Below are positions 1 through 6,262 of a DNA stretch of 24,369 nt, piece after piece. The stretch spans positions 1 through 24,369 of the forward strand of contig CAVIJY010000026.1 in assembly GCA_963643215.1 (NCBI GenBank). Reading direction: 5' to 3'. The DNA comes from Darwinimomas sp963643215. Lineage in GTDB: Bacteria > Bacillota > Clostridia > Lachnospirales > Lachnospiraceae. The notes beneath the pieces were generated by a model. That model was not told where the DNA came from, made no database searches, and saw nothing but the letters and a program-made list of their open reading frames with translations. Within the stretch, counting starts at the first letter, position 1. Each line of letters opens with the position of its first letter. Made by a program: the position numbers and the translations under genes.

Positions 1-212
1 TGTGGGACAGGGAGATTTTGCAGGATGCCGGAAAGGTATCCGCAGAACTTGCCAATGTACATGCATTGAGCGAGTTCGAGAAATACCGCATCGTACAGGA
101 CAGATTGTATCAGAGTGATTTTGACAGGATGCTGCTGGCGGAATCAGCGGGAATAACGGATGGCGAATCTCTCATGGAGGTTAGTGATAATGAAAACGGC
201 ACCCGCCTGTGA
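1..212 (+). CDS. RhuM-family protein, C-terminal fragment
   Basis: An open frame enters from the left edge (frame beginning at base 3, reading WDREILQDAGKVSAELA) and stops with TGA at 210-212, so only about 69 C-terminal residues are visible. The run EFEKYRIVQDRLYQSDFD is characteristic of the C-terminal part of the RhuM (Virulence_RhuM) family, in which a DREIL, SAELA, EFEKYR and SDFD series recurs. RhuM proteins are accessory proteins of unclear biochemical function, often found in pathogenicity or defence islands. The start and N-terminal domain lie outside the window. The last residues fall inside the left arm of a terminator hairpin. The family call is from memory of the motif, fairly sure; function is unknown. 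Confidence 0.72.
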   Translation, partial: WDREILQDAGKVSAELANVHALSEFEKYRIVQDRLYQSDFDRMLLAESAGITDGESLMEVSDNENGTRL

Positions 213-229
213 TGGTAGGTGCCGTCAAA
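196..229. terminator. Probable bidirectional intrinsic terminator between convergent genes
   Basis: ACGGCACC (196-203) pairs perfectly with GGTGCCGT (218-225) around a 14-nt loop. On the + strand CAAATTTT follows. On the - strand the stem runs directly into TTTTC. It lies at the junction of the RhuM-like gene (+) and the phosphatase lipoprotein (-) and could end both transcripts; the - direction has the better T-run. Confidence 0.6.
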
Positions 230-296
230 TTTTATGCTGTTACGGGATGGTGCAGCTAACAAATCGCATAATAGTCACTGCACCCGCAGCCGCCTA

Positions 297-1583
297 TTAT
301 GCTTGAGTTGTATCCGTGATCAGCTCGAGCAGTTCATTAATCTCCGCTTCGGTCATGCCGCCGTCGATAAGATACTGTTTTGCACCGTTCACATAGCTCA
401 GGTCGTGCAGCTTCTCTGCATTTTCCTCACCTGAGAGATACTCCATAAATGCATCAAAATACAGCGAGACAACCGCGTCATAACGGTCCGGTGTAGCTTC
501 ATTGCTTATGCCGTAATAATTGTCATAAGTAATCATATAATCGTCGCACATTTCATCATAGGTCGCCCCTGCAAGAGCCTCTATAAGTACGCATACAAAT
601 CCTGTGCGGTCCTTGCCCTCAAGGCAGTGGATATACGCGGGACCGCCAATCTCTATGAGCTTGCGCAATCCCTTGACCACGCTCTGCTTGTATTTGTCCG
701 TGGAATAAGAGGCTGTCATACTGAGAGTAGCAGTGCGTCCCTCATTGTAGAGCTGCTTGGCATAGTCAGAGGTGAAATCGTCCTTTTCAAAATAGCTGAG
801 CATTTTCTCATCTGTGTCAGCAAGATCGAGGACGCAGGCTATTTTATGCTCTTCTATCAGCGCGTTGGCATAGGATGCGCGATTTCTGCTGTTGTCAACA
901 GGCGATACGCCGCGGTACAGGAAACCCGGCTTAATATTTCCGCCCTTTACCTCACGGAAATTGGCGAATACAATATCCGATGCAAAATCGGCTCTGTCTA
1001 ATGAATAAGACTGTCCGAGAGCTTCCTGCGTCGCAAGATACTTTGCCGACTCATTAAGCGTGATGGTGACTGTCATGCCGTCTTCAAGTCCAAATGGTGT
1101 CCAAAAATCGGCATTGGCATTTGCTATGAGCACATAATCATTCTTCGGGTAAGCAACCACCGCGGGATTGCCTGTCTTGACATAATATCCGTTAAAATAG
1201 GGAATGTCTGTCAGAGTTACGCCATTGCTGAATGTGACATCCAGGCTGTCGCCGAGCGAGAAGCCCGCCTTAGTGAAATCCTCGGCATCCATGTCAAGAT
1301 CTGCACTGTCAAACTTTGTATCCTTGTGTATCGTGGCCGTGGTGGATATCCTGTCGGACTCTGCGGCGACAGTCTGTGCATCTGATGCTGTCTCGCTCTG
1401 GTCAACAGTCTGTTCATCTGATGCTGTCTCACTTTGGTCAACAGCAGATGCCGCCTCCGACAGACTGGCACTTGTCGAAGCATCTGCTCCCGTATCCTTG
1501 CTGTCTGTCTTACCGCATGAACAAAGTGCGGCGGCAGAAAGAACGGCCAATGACATGTACACAGCTTTTCTTATCTTCTTCAT
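297..1583 (-). CDS. Secreted lipoprotein tyrosine/serine phosphatase (Y_phosphatase3-like)
   Basis: The 428-residue product starts with a lipoprotein signal (MKKIRKAVYMSLAVLSAAAL, lipobox LCSC with Cys23), then a Ser/Ala/Asp/Thr-rich linker (about 25-80) with a duplicated 12-residue block. An N-terminal domain of unrecognised type spans about 90-200. The C-terminal half (about 215-425) carries the protein tyrosine phosphatase signature HCLEGKDRTG, giving catalytic Cys320 and Arg326 of the CX5R loop, preceded by the FLYRG and VLDL segments typical of the Y_phosphatase3 group. Inference: a phosphatase anchored on the outer face of the membrane; the substrate (phosphopeptide, phosphoinositide or other) cannot be read. 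The ATG is preceded by GGAGG at good spacing. A long, strongly folded leader lies upstream. The gene converges on the RhuM-like gene. Confidence 0.85.
   Translation of the reverse strand: MKKIRKAVYMSLAVLSAAALCSCGKTDSKDTGADASTSASLSEAASAVDQSETASDEQTVDQSETASDAQTVAAESDRISTTATIHKDTKFDSADLDMDAEDFTKAGFSLGDSLDVTFSNGVTLTDIPYFNGYYVKTGNPAVVAYPKNDYVLIANANADFWTPFGLEDGMTVTITLNESAKYLATQEALGQSYSLDRADFASDIVFANFREVKGGNIKPGFLYRGVSPVDNSRNRASYANALIEEHKIACVLDLADTDEKMLSYFEKDDFTSDYAKQLYNEGRTATLSMTASYSTDKYKQSVVKGLRKLIEIGGPAYIHCLEGKDRTGFVCVLIEALAGATYDEMCDDYMITYDNYYGISNEATPDRYDAVVSLYFDAFMEYLSGEENAEKLHDLSYVNGAKQYLIDGGMTEAEINELLELITDTTQA
1371..1442 (-). repeat. Two tandem 36-bp units inside the lipoprotein linker
   Basis: Units 1371-1406 and 1407-1442 differ at only three positions and encode the duplicated block VDQSETASD(E/A)QT in the flexible linker behind the lipid anchor. 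Copy number may vary between strains by slippage, which would change the distance of the phosphatase domain from the membrane without shifting frame. Confidence 0.85.
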
Positions 1584-1595
1584 TTTTGTCCTCCA

Positions 1596-1638
1596 GATTC
1601 AAGCACGAGCAGTGCTTGCACACGCTCGTATTTGAATC
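1596..1638 (-). promoter_or_regulatory. Hairpin immediately upstream of the phosphatase ribosome binding site
   Basis: On the - strand GATTCAA and TTGAATC close a 43-nt stem that also contains ACGAGC/GCTCGT and an apical GTG/CAC. The 3' arm ends at base 1596, next to the GGAGG that serves the phosphatase ATG. A structure here could influence translation initiation. It might equally be part of a small intergenic repeat. No known riboswitch class was recognised. Confidence 0.45.
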
Positions 1639-1645
1639 GCCAATC

Positions 1646-1671
1646 AAGTTTGGAAGTTTACTTCCAAACTT
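1646..1671. repeat. Perfect 12-bp inverted repeat (palindrome)
   Basis: AAGTTTGGAAGT (1646-1657) and ACTTCCAAACTT (1660-1671) are exact reverse complements separated by TT. There is no T-run on either side, so it is not a standard terminator. It lies in the leader region of the phosphatase gene and could be an operator or an RNA hairpin. Confidence 0.7.
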
Positions 1672-1697
1672 CCTCCATTTTTTAACAAAAGGCACTC

Positions 1698-1756
1698 GCC
1701 ACTCTATATAAGTGGCGGGCGGAATTCGCCCGTTGTCAGACGGGTCGCTTTTTTTA
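1698..1756 (+). terminator. Cluster of hairpins ending in a T-run
   Basis: Three hairpins follow one another: GCCACT/AGTGGC (1698-1703/1711-1716), GGGCG/CGCCC (1717-1721/1727-1731) and the overlapping CCCGT/ACGGG (1729-1733/1740-1744). The last is followed by TCGC and a T-run, giving the form of an intrinsic terminator reading rightward. No + strand gene lies just upstream, so its purpose is unclear. The 350-base stretch 1584-1933 otherwise holds no gene. Confidence 0.45.
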
Positions 1757-1869
1757 TAATCGCGAATGTCCTGTTTGAACAAACTCCTCACTGTAGATGG
1801 TATAAAAAAATTATATATTGTCAAGAGAATGCTATCAGTTTTTTTCTACCATGGGGAAAGCATCTATAG

Positions 1870-1875
1870 TATAAT
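1870..1875 (+). promoter_or_regulatory. Possible -10 element for the DUF1700 gene
   Basis: TATAAT at 1870-1875 sits 58 bp before the start codon of the next + strand gene. No convincing -35 hexamer is seen at 16-18 bp, so the call is tentative. Confidence 0.3.
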
Positions 1876-1933
1876 CTTCTGTGGTTCGATTGGGTTTGTG
1901 GTGTGAAAGACACAAGGAGTTTATATACCGCCT

Positions 1934-2410
1934 ATGACGAGAGATGAATTTTTAACAGAGCTGAATCAGGAGCTTGCGACGACGGGCTTTTATGAGTTCA
2001 ACCGCGAGCAGATCCGATATTATCGCGATTATATAAACGGTGAGATGTCGAAGGGACGCAGCGAGCAGGACATCATGGATGAGCTGGGCGACCCGAGACT
2101 GATCGCAAAAACGATAAAAAATGCCAACGGCTTCGATGACGAGCGTCCGGTGGAGTTTGATTCGCAGGGTCATCCGATGGATGATACACCGGAGGAGGAG
2201 AAAACCGCATTTGACAAGGCGGCAGACAAGGTGAAGCGGTTCAAGGTGACCGGAGCGAAGGCAGGATGGTTTTTTATAGGCTTCTGGATCATACTGATGC
2301 TGCTGATTGTGGGATTCTTCTTTCTGATAGGCAATTTGTTTGCCTTCAGTCCGCTTCTGGTGGTTCTCATCATAGCATTGTTTTATAAAAGCATAGCCGG
2401 AGGACGGTAG
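1934..2410 (+). CDS. DUF1700/HAAS-domain membrane protein
   Basis: The 158-residue protein opens with MTRDEFLTELNQEL, a small helical domain (about 1-60) containing YYRDYI and the segment IMDELGDPRLIAKTI. This is the typical pattern of DUF1700/HAAS proteins, where the N-terminal helices are followed by membrane segments. An acidic linker (about 65-95) leads to two hydrophobic helices (about 110-133 and 135-152). Such proteins commonly accompany PadR-type regulators, but no regulator is adjacent here; the gene stands alone on its strand. AAGGAG lies at 1914-1919, rather far (14 nt) from the ATG, so initiation may be weak. Function is unknown beyond a likely membrane-associated regulatory role. 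Confidence 0.75.
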   Translation: MTRDEFLTELNQELATTGFYEFNREQIRYYRDYINGEMSKGRSEQDIMDELGDPRLIAKTIKNANGFDDERPVEFDSQGHPMDDTPEEEKTAFDKAADKVKRFKVTGAKAGWFFIGFWIILMLLIVGFFFLIGNLFAFSPLLVVLIIALFYKSIAGGR

Positions 2411-2593
2411 TCAACAATTAGCAATTAACAATAAATACCGGTTGGGGACAAGCGTCTGACGCTTGCAGACAGCGGCCGGTGAAGGCGGGCAATGAGCAGC
2501 AGTCTGGAGGCTGCCTGCAGGTAAAGGGGATAGATAGAAGAAAAGGCCGGGGAGTTGAGCGGCTAATAAAAACAAAGAGAGAAATATTTAAAT
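2411..2593. other. Intergenic region with hairpins, no gene
   Basis: It starts with an A/T-rich stretch containing near-repeats (CAATTAGCAATTAACAAT). A perfect hairpin follows at 2450-2464 (AAGCGTC, one-base loop, GACGCTT), then a G-rich segment with GCAGC/GCTGC pairing near 2490-2515. There is no T-run, and no coding potential is seen. It presumably carries the promoter of the downstream operon, but no clear hexamers were found. Confidence 0.4.
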
Positions 2594-3163
2594 ATGAATG
2601 TATATAAAAAACGCGCGGTTGCGGCACTTGTCTCGATGGTGCTTGCGTCCGCAAATGTAACTGCGGTCTTTGCCGCACAAGGAGTTGATGTTTATCGTAA
2701 CTCAGGCCCGGGCTCGGAGGCGGCGGCAGCTGCTCTTGAAGAGGAACGAAGGGCTGAGGAAGAGGAGCAGCGGCAGGCCGAGGAGGATCTGCAGAGAAAA
2801 TCGATCACGGAAAATGCAGTCTCCTGTCTGGGAGCCAGATATGTGTGGGGAGGCGAGTCTCCCGTATCCGGTATGGACTGCTCGGGTCTCATACGGTATG
2901 CCATAAGGCAGGCGCTCGGAATAGAACTTCCTCATTCCGCGTCGGCGCAGTCAGGACTGGGCAGGAGGATATCCAGAGATGAATTGAAGCCGGGAGATCT
3001 GGTTTTTTATTCATTTGGAGGAAGCCGTATAGACCATGTGGCTTTGTATCTTGGAGACGGGTGGGTCGTACACGCATCATCTAAAAAACATAAGATCGTG
3101 ATATCGACCCTTGATATGGGGACAACCTCTCCGGATGTGTATGTAAGCATGGTAAGTGACTGA
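2594..3163 (+). CDS. Secreted NlpC/P60 cell-wall peptidase
   Basis: The 189-residue protein has a classical signal peptide (residues 1-28, cleavage near VFAAQG). A short Glu/Arg-rich coiled-coil stretch follows (about 40-68), then a C-terminal NlpC/P60 domain (about 70-185). The catalytic Cys96 lies in MDCSGLIRYA, the histidine His148 in IDHVALYLGDG, and a third polar residue His160 in VVHASS; RYVWGGESP precedes the Cys as is usual. The family cleaves gamma-D-glutamyl-diamino-acid bonds in peptidoglycan stem peptides. There are no SH3 or LysM targeting domains; the coiled coil may mediate partner contact. Only 12 bp separate it from the next gene, so it probably heads an operon. Confidence 0.88.
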   Translation: MNVYKKRAVAALVSMVLASANVTAVFAAQGVDVYRNSGPGSEAAAAALEEERRAEEEEQRQAEEDLQRKSITENAVSCLGARYVWGGESPVSGMDCSGLIRYAIRQALGIELPHSASAQSGLGRRISRDELKPGDLVFYSFGGSRIDHVALYLGDGWVVHASSKKHKIVISTLDMGTTSPDVYVSMVSD

Positions 3164-3175
3164 AAGGATGAAGCT

Positions 3176-3721
3176 ATGACTTGCTTTTTTGCATCAGATC
3201 TGCACGGATCGGCATATTGGACAGAAAAGCTTTTTGAGAGATTTGACGCGTCGGGAGCAGAGAAGCTGATATTTCTGGGGGATCTGCTCTATCACGGACC
3301 GCGCAACAATCTGCCGGATGTATACGATACCAAGGCAGTGGCGGCGATGCTCAATGCGCACAGACAGCACATCTATACCGTAAAGGGCAACTGCGACGGA
3401 GAGGTGGATCAGATGGTGCTTGACTTCCCTTGTCTGGCCGGCTACGCGGTTATGGAGCTGGGCGGCAGGAGATTTTACCTGACTCACGGGCATCATGAGA
3501 ATCCCGATGCACTTCCGCCTCTGCTCAAGGGAGAGGTCTTTGTATACGGGCATACTCATATACCCGTGGCGGAAAAAAGAGGCGATAACTATATCCTGAA
3601 TCCGGGTTCGGTCTCGATCCCGAAGGGCGGATATGCCAACTCCTATGCAGTGCTTGAGGATGACACCTTCCGTGTGCTTGACTTTGAAGGACATACCATA
3701 AAGGAGATAAGCTTTGAGTGA
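3176..3721 (+). CDS. yfcE: YfcE/MJ0936-family phosphodiesterase
   Basis: The 181-residue protein shows the full calcineurin-like metallophosphoesterase motif set: SDLHG (Asp8, His10), LGD (Asp36), GNCD (71-74), THGHH (103-107) and GHTH (125-128). These bind a dinuclear metal centre. The length and the ending NPGSVSIPK match the YfcE family, which hydrolyses artificial phosphodiesters; the physiological substrate is uncertain. It follows the NlpC gene by 12 bp. Its last codons overlap the methyltransferase gene by 8 bp, and the AAGGAG inside its 3' end serves the next start, indicating translational coupling. Confidence 0.9.
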   Translation: MTCFFASDLHGSAYWTEKLFERFDASGAEKLIFLGDLLYHGPRNNLPDVYDTKAVAAMLNAHRQHIYTVKGNCDGEVDQMVLDFPCLAGYAVMELGGRRFYLTHGHHENPDALPPLLKGEVFVYGHTHIPVAEKRGDNYILNPGSVSIPKGGYANSYAVLEDDTFRVLDFEGHTIKEISFE

Positions 3722-4877
3722 TACATTTGAGCTGATCGCCCCGTGTCATTTCGGTCTGGAATCGGTTCTGAAAAGAGAGATATATGATATAGGATACGAG
3801 CCTTCCCGTGTTGAAGACGGGAAGGTTACTTTTGTAGGAGACGCGGAGGCCATAGCCAGAGGCAATATCAATCTGAGAACCACAGAGCGGCTGCTGCTCA
3901 AGGCTGGCGAGTTCACGGCAGTGACATGGGATGAGCTGTATGAGAAGACCAAGGCTCTGCCGTGGGAGAGATTCATACCGAAGGATGGCCGGTTCTGGGT
4001 GACAAAGGCCAATTCCATAAAATCAAAGCTTTTTTCACCGTCGGACATTCAGTCAATCATGAAGAAGGCCATGGTAGACCGTCTGAAGTCGGTCTATAAC
4101 ACGGACTGGTTTGATGAAGACGGAGCATCATATCCGGTGAGAGTGACTGTAAACAAGGATGTGGTGACAGTTGGTATAGATACATCGGGAGAGTCTCTTC
4201 ACAAGAGGGGCTACAGGACTATGACTGCAAAGGCGCCTATTACGGAGACTCTTGCGGCGGCACTCATCATGCTGACCCCATGGAGAGGAGAGCGCGTGCT
4301 TGTGGATCCCTTCTGCGGGAGCGGGACATTTCCCATAGAGGCGGCTATGATAGCAGCCCGAATAGCCCCGGGTATGAATCGTGAATTCCTCGCGCAGGAA
4401 TGGACCAATCTGATAGACAGATCTGTCTGGTATGATGCCTATGATGAGGCCAGAGATATGGTCGACAAGAGCGTATCGACGGATATACAGGGATATGATA
4501 TAGACGGCGATGTGGTTGCCGCTGCCCGTGTCAATGCAAGACAGGCCGGAGTGGAGAGTCTGATTCATCTGCAGCAGCGTGATGTGGCGAGGCTCAGCCA
4601 TCCGAAGAAATACGGATTTATCATCTGCAATCCGCCGTACGGAGAAAGGCTCGCAGACAAAGAGGCGCTTCCGGCTCTTTATACCACGCTTGGTGAGAGA
4701 TATGCAGCGCTGGATGAGTGGTCGATGTATGTCATCACATCCTATGAGGAGGCGGAACGCTATATAGGACGAAAGGCGGACAAAAACCGCAAGATATACA
4801 ATGGCATGATAAAGACATATTTCTATCAGTTCATGGGGGCGAAGCCTCCGCGTGCGAAGGACAGAACATCAAATTAA
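3714..4877 (+). CDS. THUMP-domain class I SAM-dependent rRNA methyltransferase (RlmL/YpsC type)
   Basis: The 387-residue protein has an N-terminal ferredoxin-like plus THUMP region (about 1-160) and a Rossmann methyltransferase domain (about 170-380). The SAM-binding motif is DPFCGSGTFPIEA (198-210), and the catalytic motif NPPYGERL (306-313) is typical of N2-guanine RNA methyltransferases. Homologues modify 23S rRNA guanosine in the YcbY/RlmL N-terminal module and stand alone as YpsC in Firmicutes. The TTG start at 3714 is well supported by AAGGAG (3701-3706) seven bases upstream and overlaps the yfcE stop. The next gene follows after 17 bp. Confidence 0.9.
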   Translation: MSDTFELIAPCHFGLESVLKREIYDIGYEPSRVEDGKVTFVGDAEAIARGNINLRTTERLLLKAGEFTAVTWDELYEKTKALPWERFIPKDGRFWVTKANSIKSKLFSPSDIQSIMKKAMVDRLKSVYNTDWFDEDGASYPVRVTVNKDVVTVGIDTSGESLHKRGYRTMTAKAPITETLAAALIMLTPWRGERVLVDPFCGSGTFPIEAAMIAARIAPGMNREFLAQEWTNLIDRSVWYDAYDEARDMVDKSVSTDIQGYDIDGDVVAAARVNARQAGVESLIHLQQRDVARLSHPKKYGFIICNPPYGERLADKEALPALYTTLGERYAALDEWSMYVITSYEEAERYIGRKADKNRKIYNGMIKTYFYQFMGAKPPRAKDRTSN

Positions 4878-4894
4878 AAACAGAGGGCGGACAA

Positions 4895-5506
4895 ATGCGT
4901 ATAGTTCTTGCATCCGGCAATAAAGATAAGCTTCGCGAGGTAAAGGAGATACTCGCGGGAGACGGCTGTGAGGTCGTGGCGATGAAGGAGATCGGAGTGG
5001 ATCCGGATATAGTAGAGGACGGAGACAGCTTCGAGGCCAATTCCCGGATAAAGGCTCTTGCGGTATGGAATGAGCTGAAAAGGCAGGGAGCTGCGGCGGA
5101 TACGATCGTGATAGCCGACGATTCCGGGCTGGAGATAGATGCGCTGGGCAAAGAGCCGGGCGTGTATTCAGCCAGATATATGGGAGAGGATACGCCGTAT
5201 GATGTGAAGTGTGCCGAGCTGATACGCCGTCTTGACGGAGTGCCGGATGAGAAAAGAACTGCAAGGTTTCGCGCGGCGATCACGGCGGTGCTTGAGAACG
5301 GCGAGACGATAACCACATGCGGAGTCATGGAGGGGCGCATAGGATATAAGATGGAGGGAGAGCATGGATTCGGATACGATCCGATATTGTATCTTCCGGA
5401 ATATGGCGCAACATCGGCACAGATAGAGCCCGAGGAGAAGAACAGAATAAGCCACAGAGGCAAGGGACTCATGGCTATGCGGGACGCACTGGAGGGAATG
5501 ATCTAG
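4895..5506 (+). CDS. rdgB: RdgB/HAM1 (d)ITP/XTP pyrophosphatase
   Basis: The 203-residue protein begins MRIVLASGNKDKLREV, the hallmark SGNxxK nucleotide-binding start of the HAM1 family. It has EDG at 41-43, the catalytic and metal-binding DDSGLEID (75-82), GVYSARYMGE, GFGYDPI and ISHRGKGL near the end. The family hydrolyses dITP, ITP and XTP to monophosphates, keeping deaminated purines out of nucleic acids. Length is normal. It is embedded in the + strand operon; its stop is directly followed by the GTG of the next gene with no gap, implying coupling. Confidence 0.95.
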   Translation: MRIVLASGNKDKLREVKEILAGDGCEVVAMKEIGVDPDIVEDGDSFEANSRIKALAVWNELKRQGAAADTIVIADDSGLEIDALGKEPGVYSARYMGEDTPYDVKCAELIRRLDGVPDEKRTARFRAAITAVLENGETITTCGVMEGRIGYKMEGEHGFGYDPILYLPEYGATSAQIEPEEKNRISHRGKGLMAMRDALEGMI

Positions 5507-6262
5507 GTGGAAGATCAATATGCACGCACGAAGCTTCTGATAGGGGAACAGGGATTTGCCGGACTGAGAGGCTCCAGAGTAGCGGTGTTCGGCGTAGGCG
5601 GCGTAGGCGGATATGTATGCGAGGCGCTGGCAAGAAGCGGCATAGGTACGCTGGATATCATAGACAGTGATACGGTTGCTCTGTCAAACCTGAACCGTCA
5701 GATCATAGCGACGAGGGATACTGTCGGAAGATATAAGGTGGATGTCATGCGTGAGCGCATAGGCAGCATAGATCCTGAAACAGAGGTCAATGCGTACAGA
5801 TGCTTTTTTCTCGCGGACAGCGCCGCGGACTTTCCGTTCGAGGAGTACGATTATGTGGTCGATGCCGTGGATACGGTGACTGCAAAGATAGAGCTTGTCA
5901 TGAAGTGTCAGAGCATGAATATACCGATCATCTGCTCCATGGGAGCGGGCAACAAGCTTGATCCGGGAAGATTTAAGGTTGCTGACATATACAAAACCCA
6001 GATATGTCCGCTGGCGAGAGTGATGAGGCGGGAACTGAAAAAAAGAGGCGTAAAGCGGCTGAAGGTTGTCTATTCCGATGAGACACCGATCACGCCGCTT
6101 TCTCCGGACGAGGCGGGCATAGATCCTTCAGAGGCAGCGCCGCCGGCGGGCTCCTCAAGGAGGAGCACACCGGGAAGCACTGCATTCGTTCCGGCCGCGG
6201 CAGGGCTGCTGATAGCATCCGAAGTAGTGAAGGACCTTATAAAGAATAATCGCGACTCATGA
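5507..6262 (+). CDS. tcdA: tRNA threonylcarbamoyladenosine dehydratase TcdA (CsdL/YgdL)
   Basis: The 251-residue E1/ThiF-fold protein has an N-terminal RTKLLIGEQGFAGLRGSRV segment followed by the nucleotide loop GVGGVGGYVCE (29-39). Further motifs are DSDTVALSNLNRQI, DAVDTVTAK and CSMGAGNKLDP, typical of TcdA rather than ThiF or MoeB. TcdA uses ATP to cyclise t6A37 to ct6A in ANN-decoding tRNAs. The GTG start immediately follows the rdgB stop. The final 26 bp overlap the 3' end of the permease gene on the other strand, and no terminator is visible, so the two transcripts are expected to run into each other. Confidence 0.92.
   Translation: MEDQYARTKLLIGEQGFAGLRGSRVAVFGVGGVGGYVCEALARSGIGTLDIIDSDTVALSNLNRQIIATRDTVGRYKVDVMRERIGSIDPETEVNAYRCFFLADSAADFPFEEYDYVVDAVDTVTAKIELVMKCQSMNIPIICSMGAGNKLDPGRFKVADIYKTQICPLARVMRRELKKRGVKRLKVVYSDETPITPLSPDEAGIDPSEAAPPAGSSRRSTPGSTAFVPAAAGLLIASEVVKDLIKNNRDS

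Noticed and set aside
1371..1442. CRISPR-like array
   Set aside because: It is only two adjacent 36-bp units without spacers, in frame within a coding region.
2411..2593. A third, diverged copy of the dispersed repeat (GCAATGAGCAGCAGTCTGGAG resembles part of block A)
   Set aside because: The similarity covers only about 20 bases with several differences, and the diagnostic block B hairpin is missing.
4831..5472. Long antisense frame opposite rdgB (213 codons)
   Set aside because: It is a shadow of the rdgB codon pattern; the protein is Ser/Pro-rich without recognisable motifs, while the + strand has all RdgB motifs.
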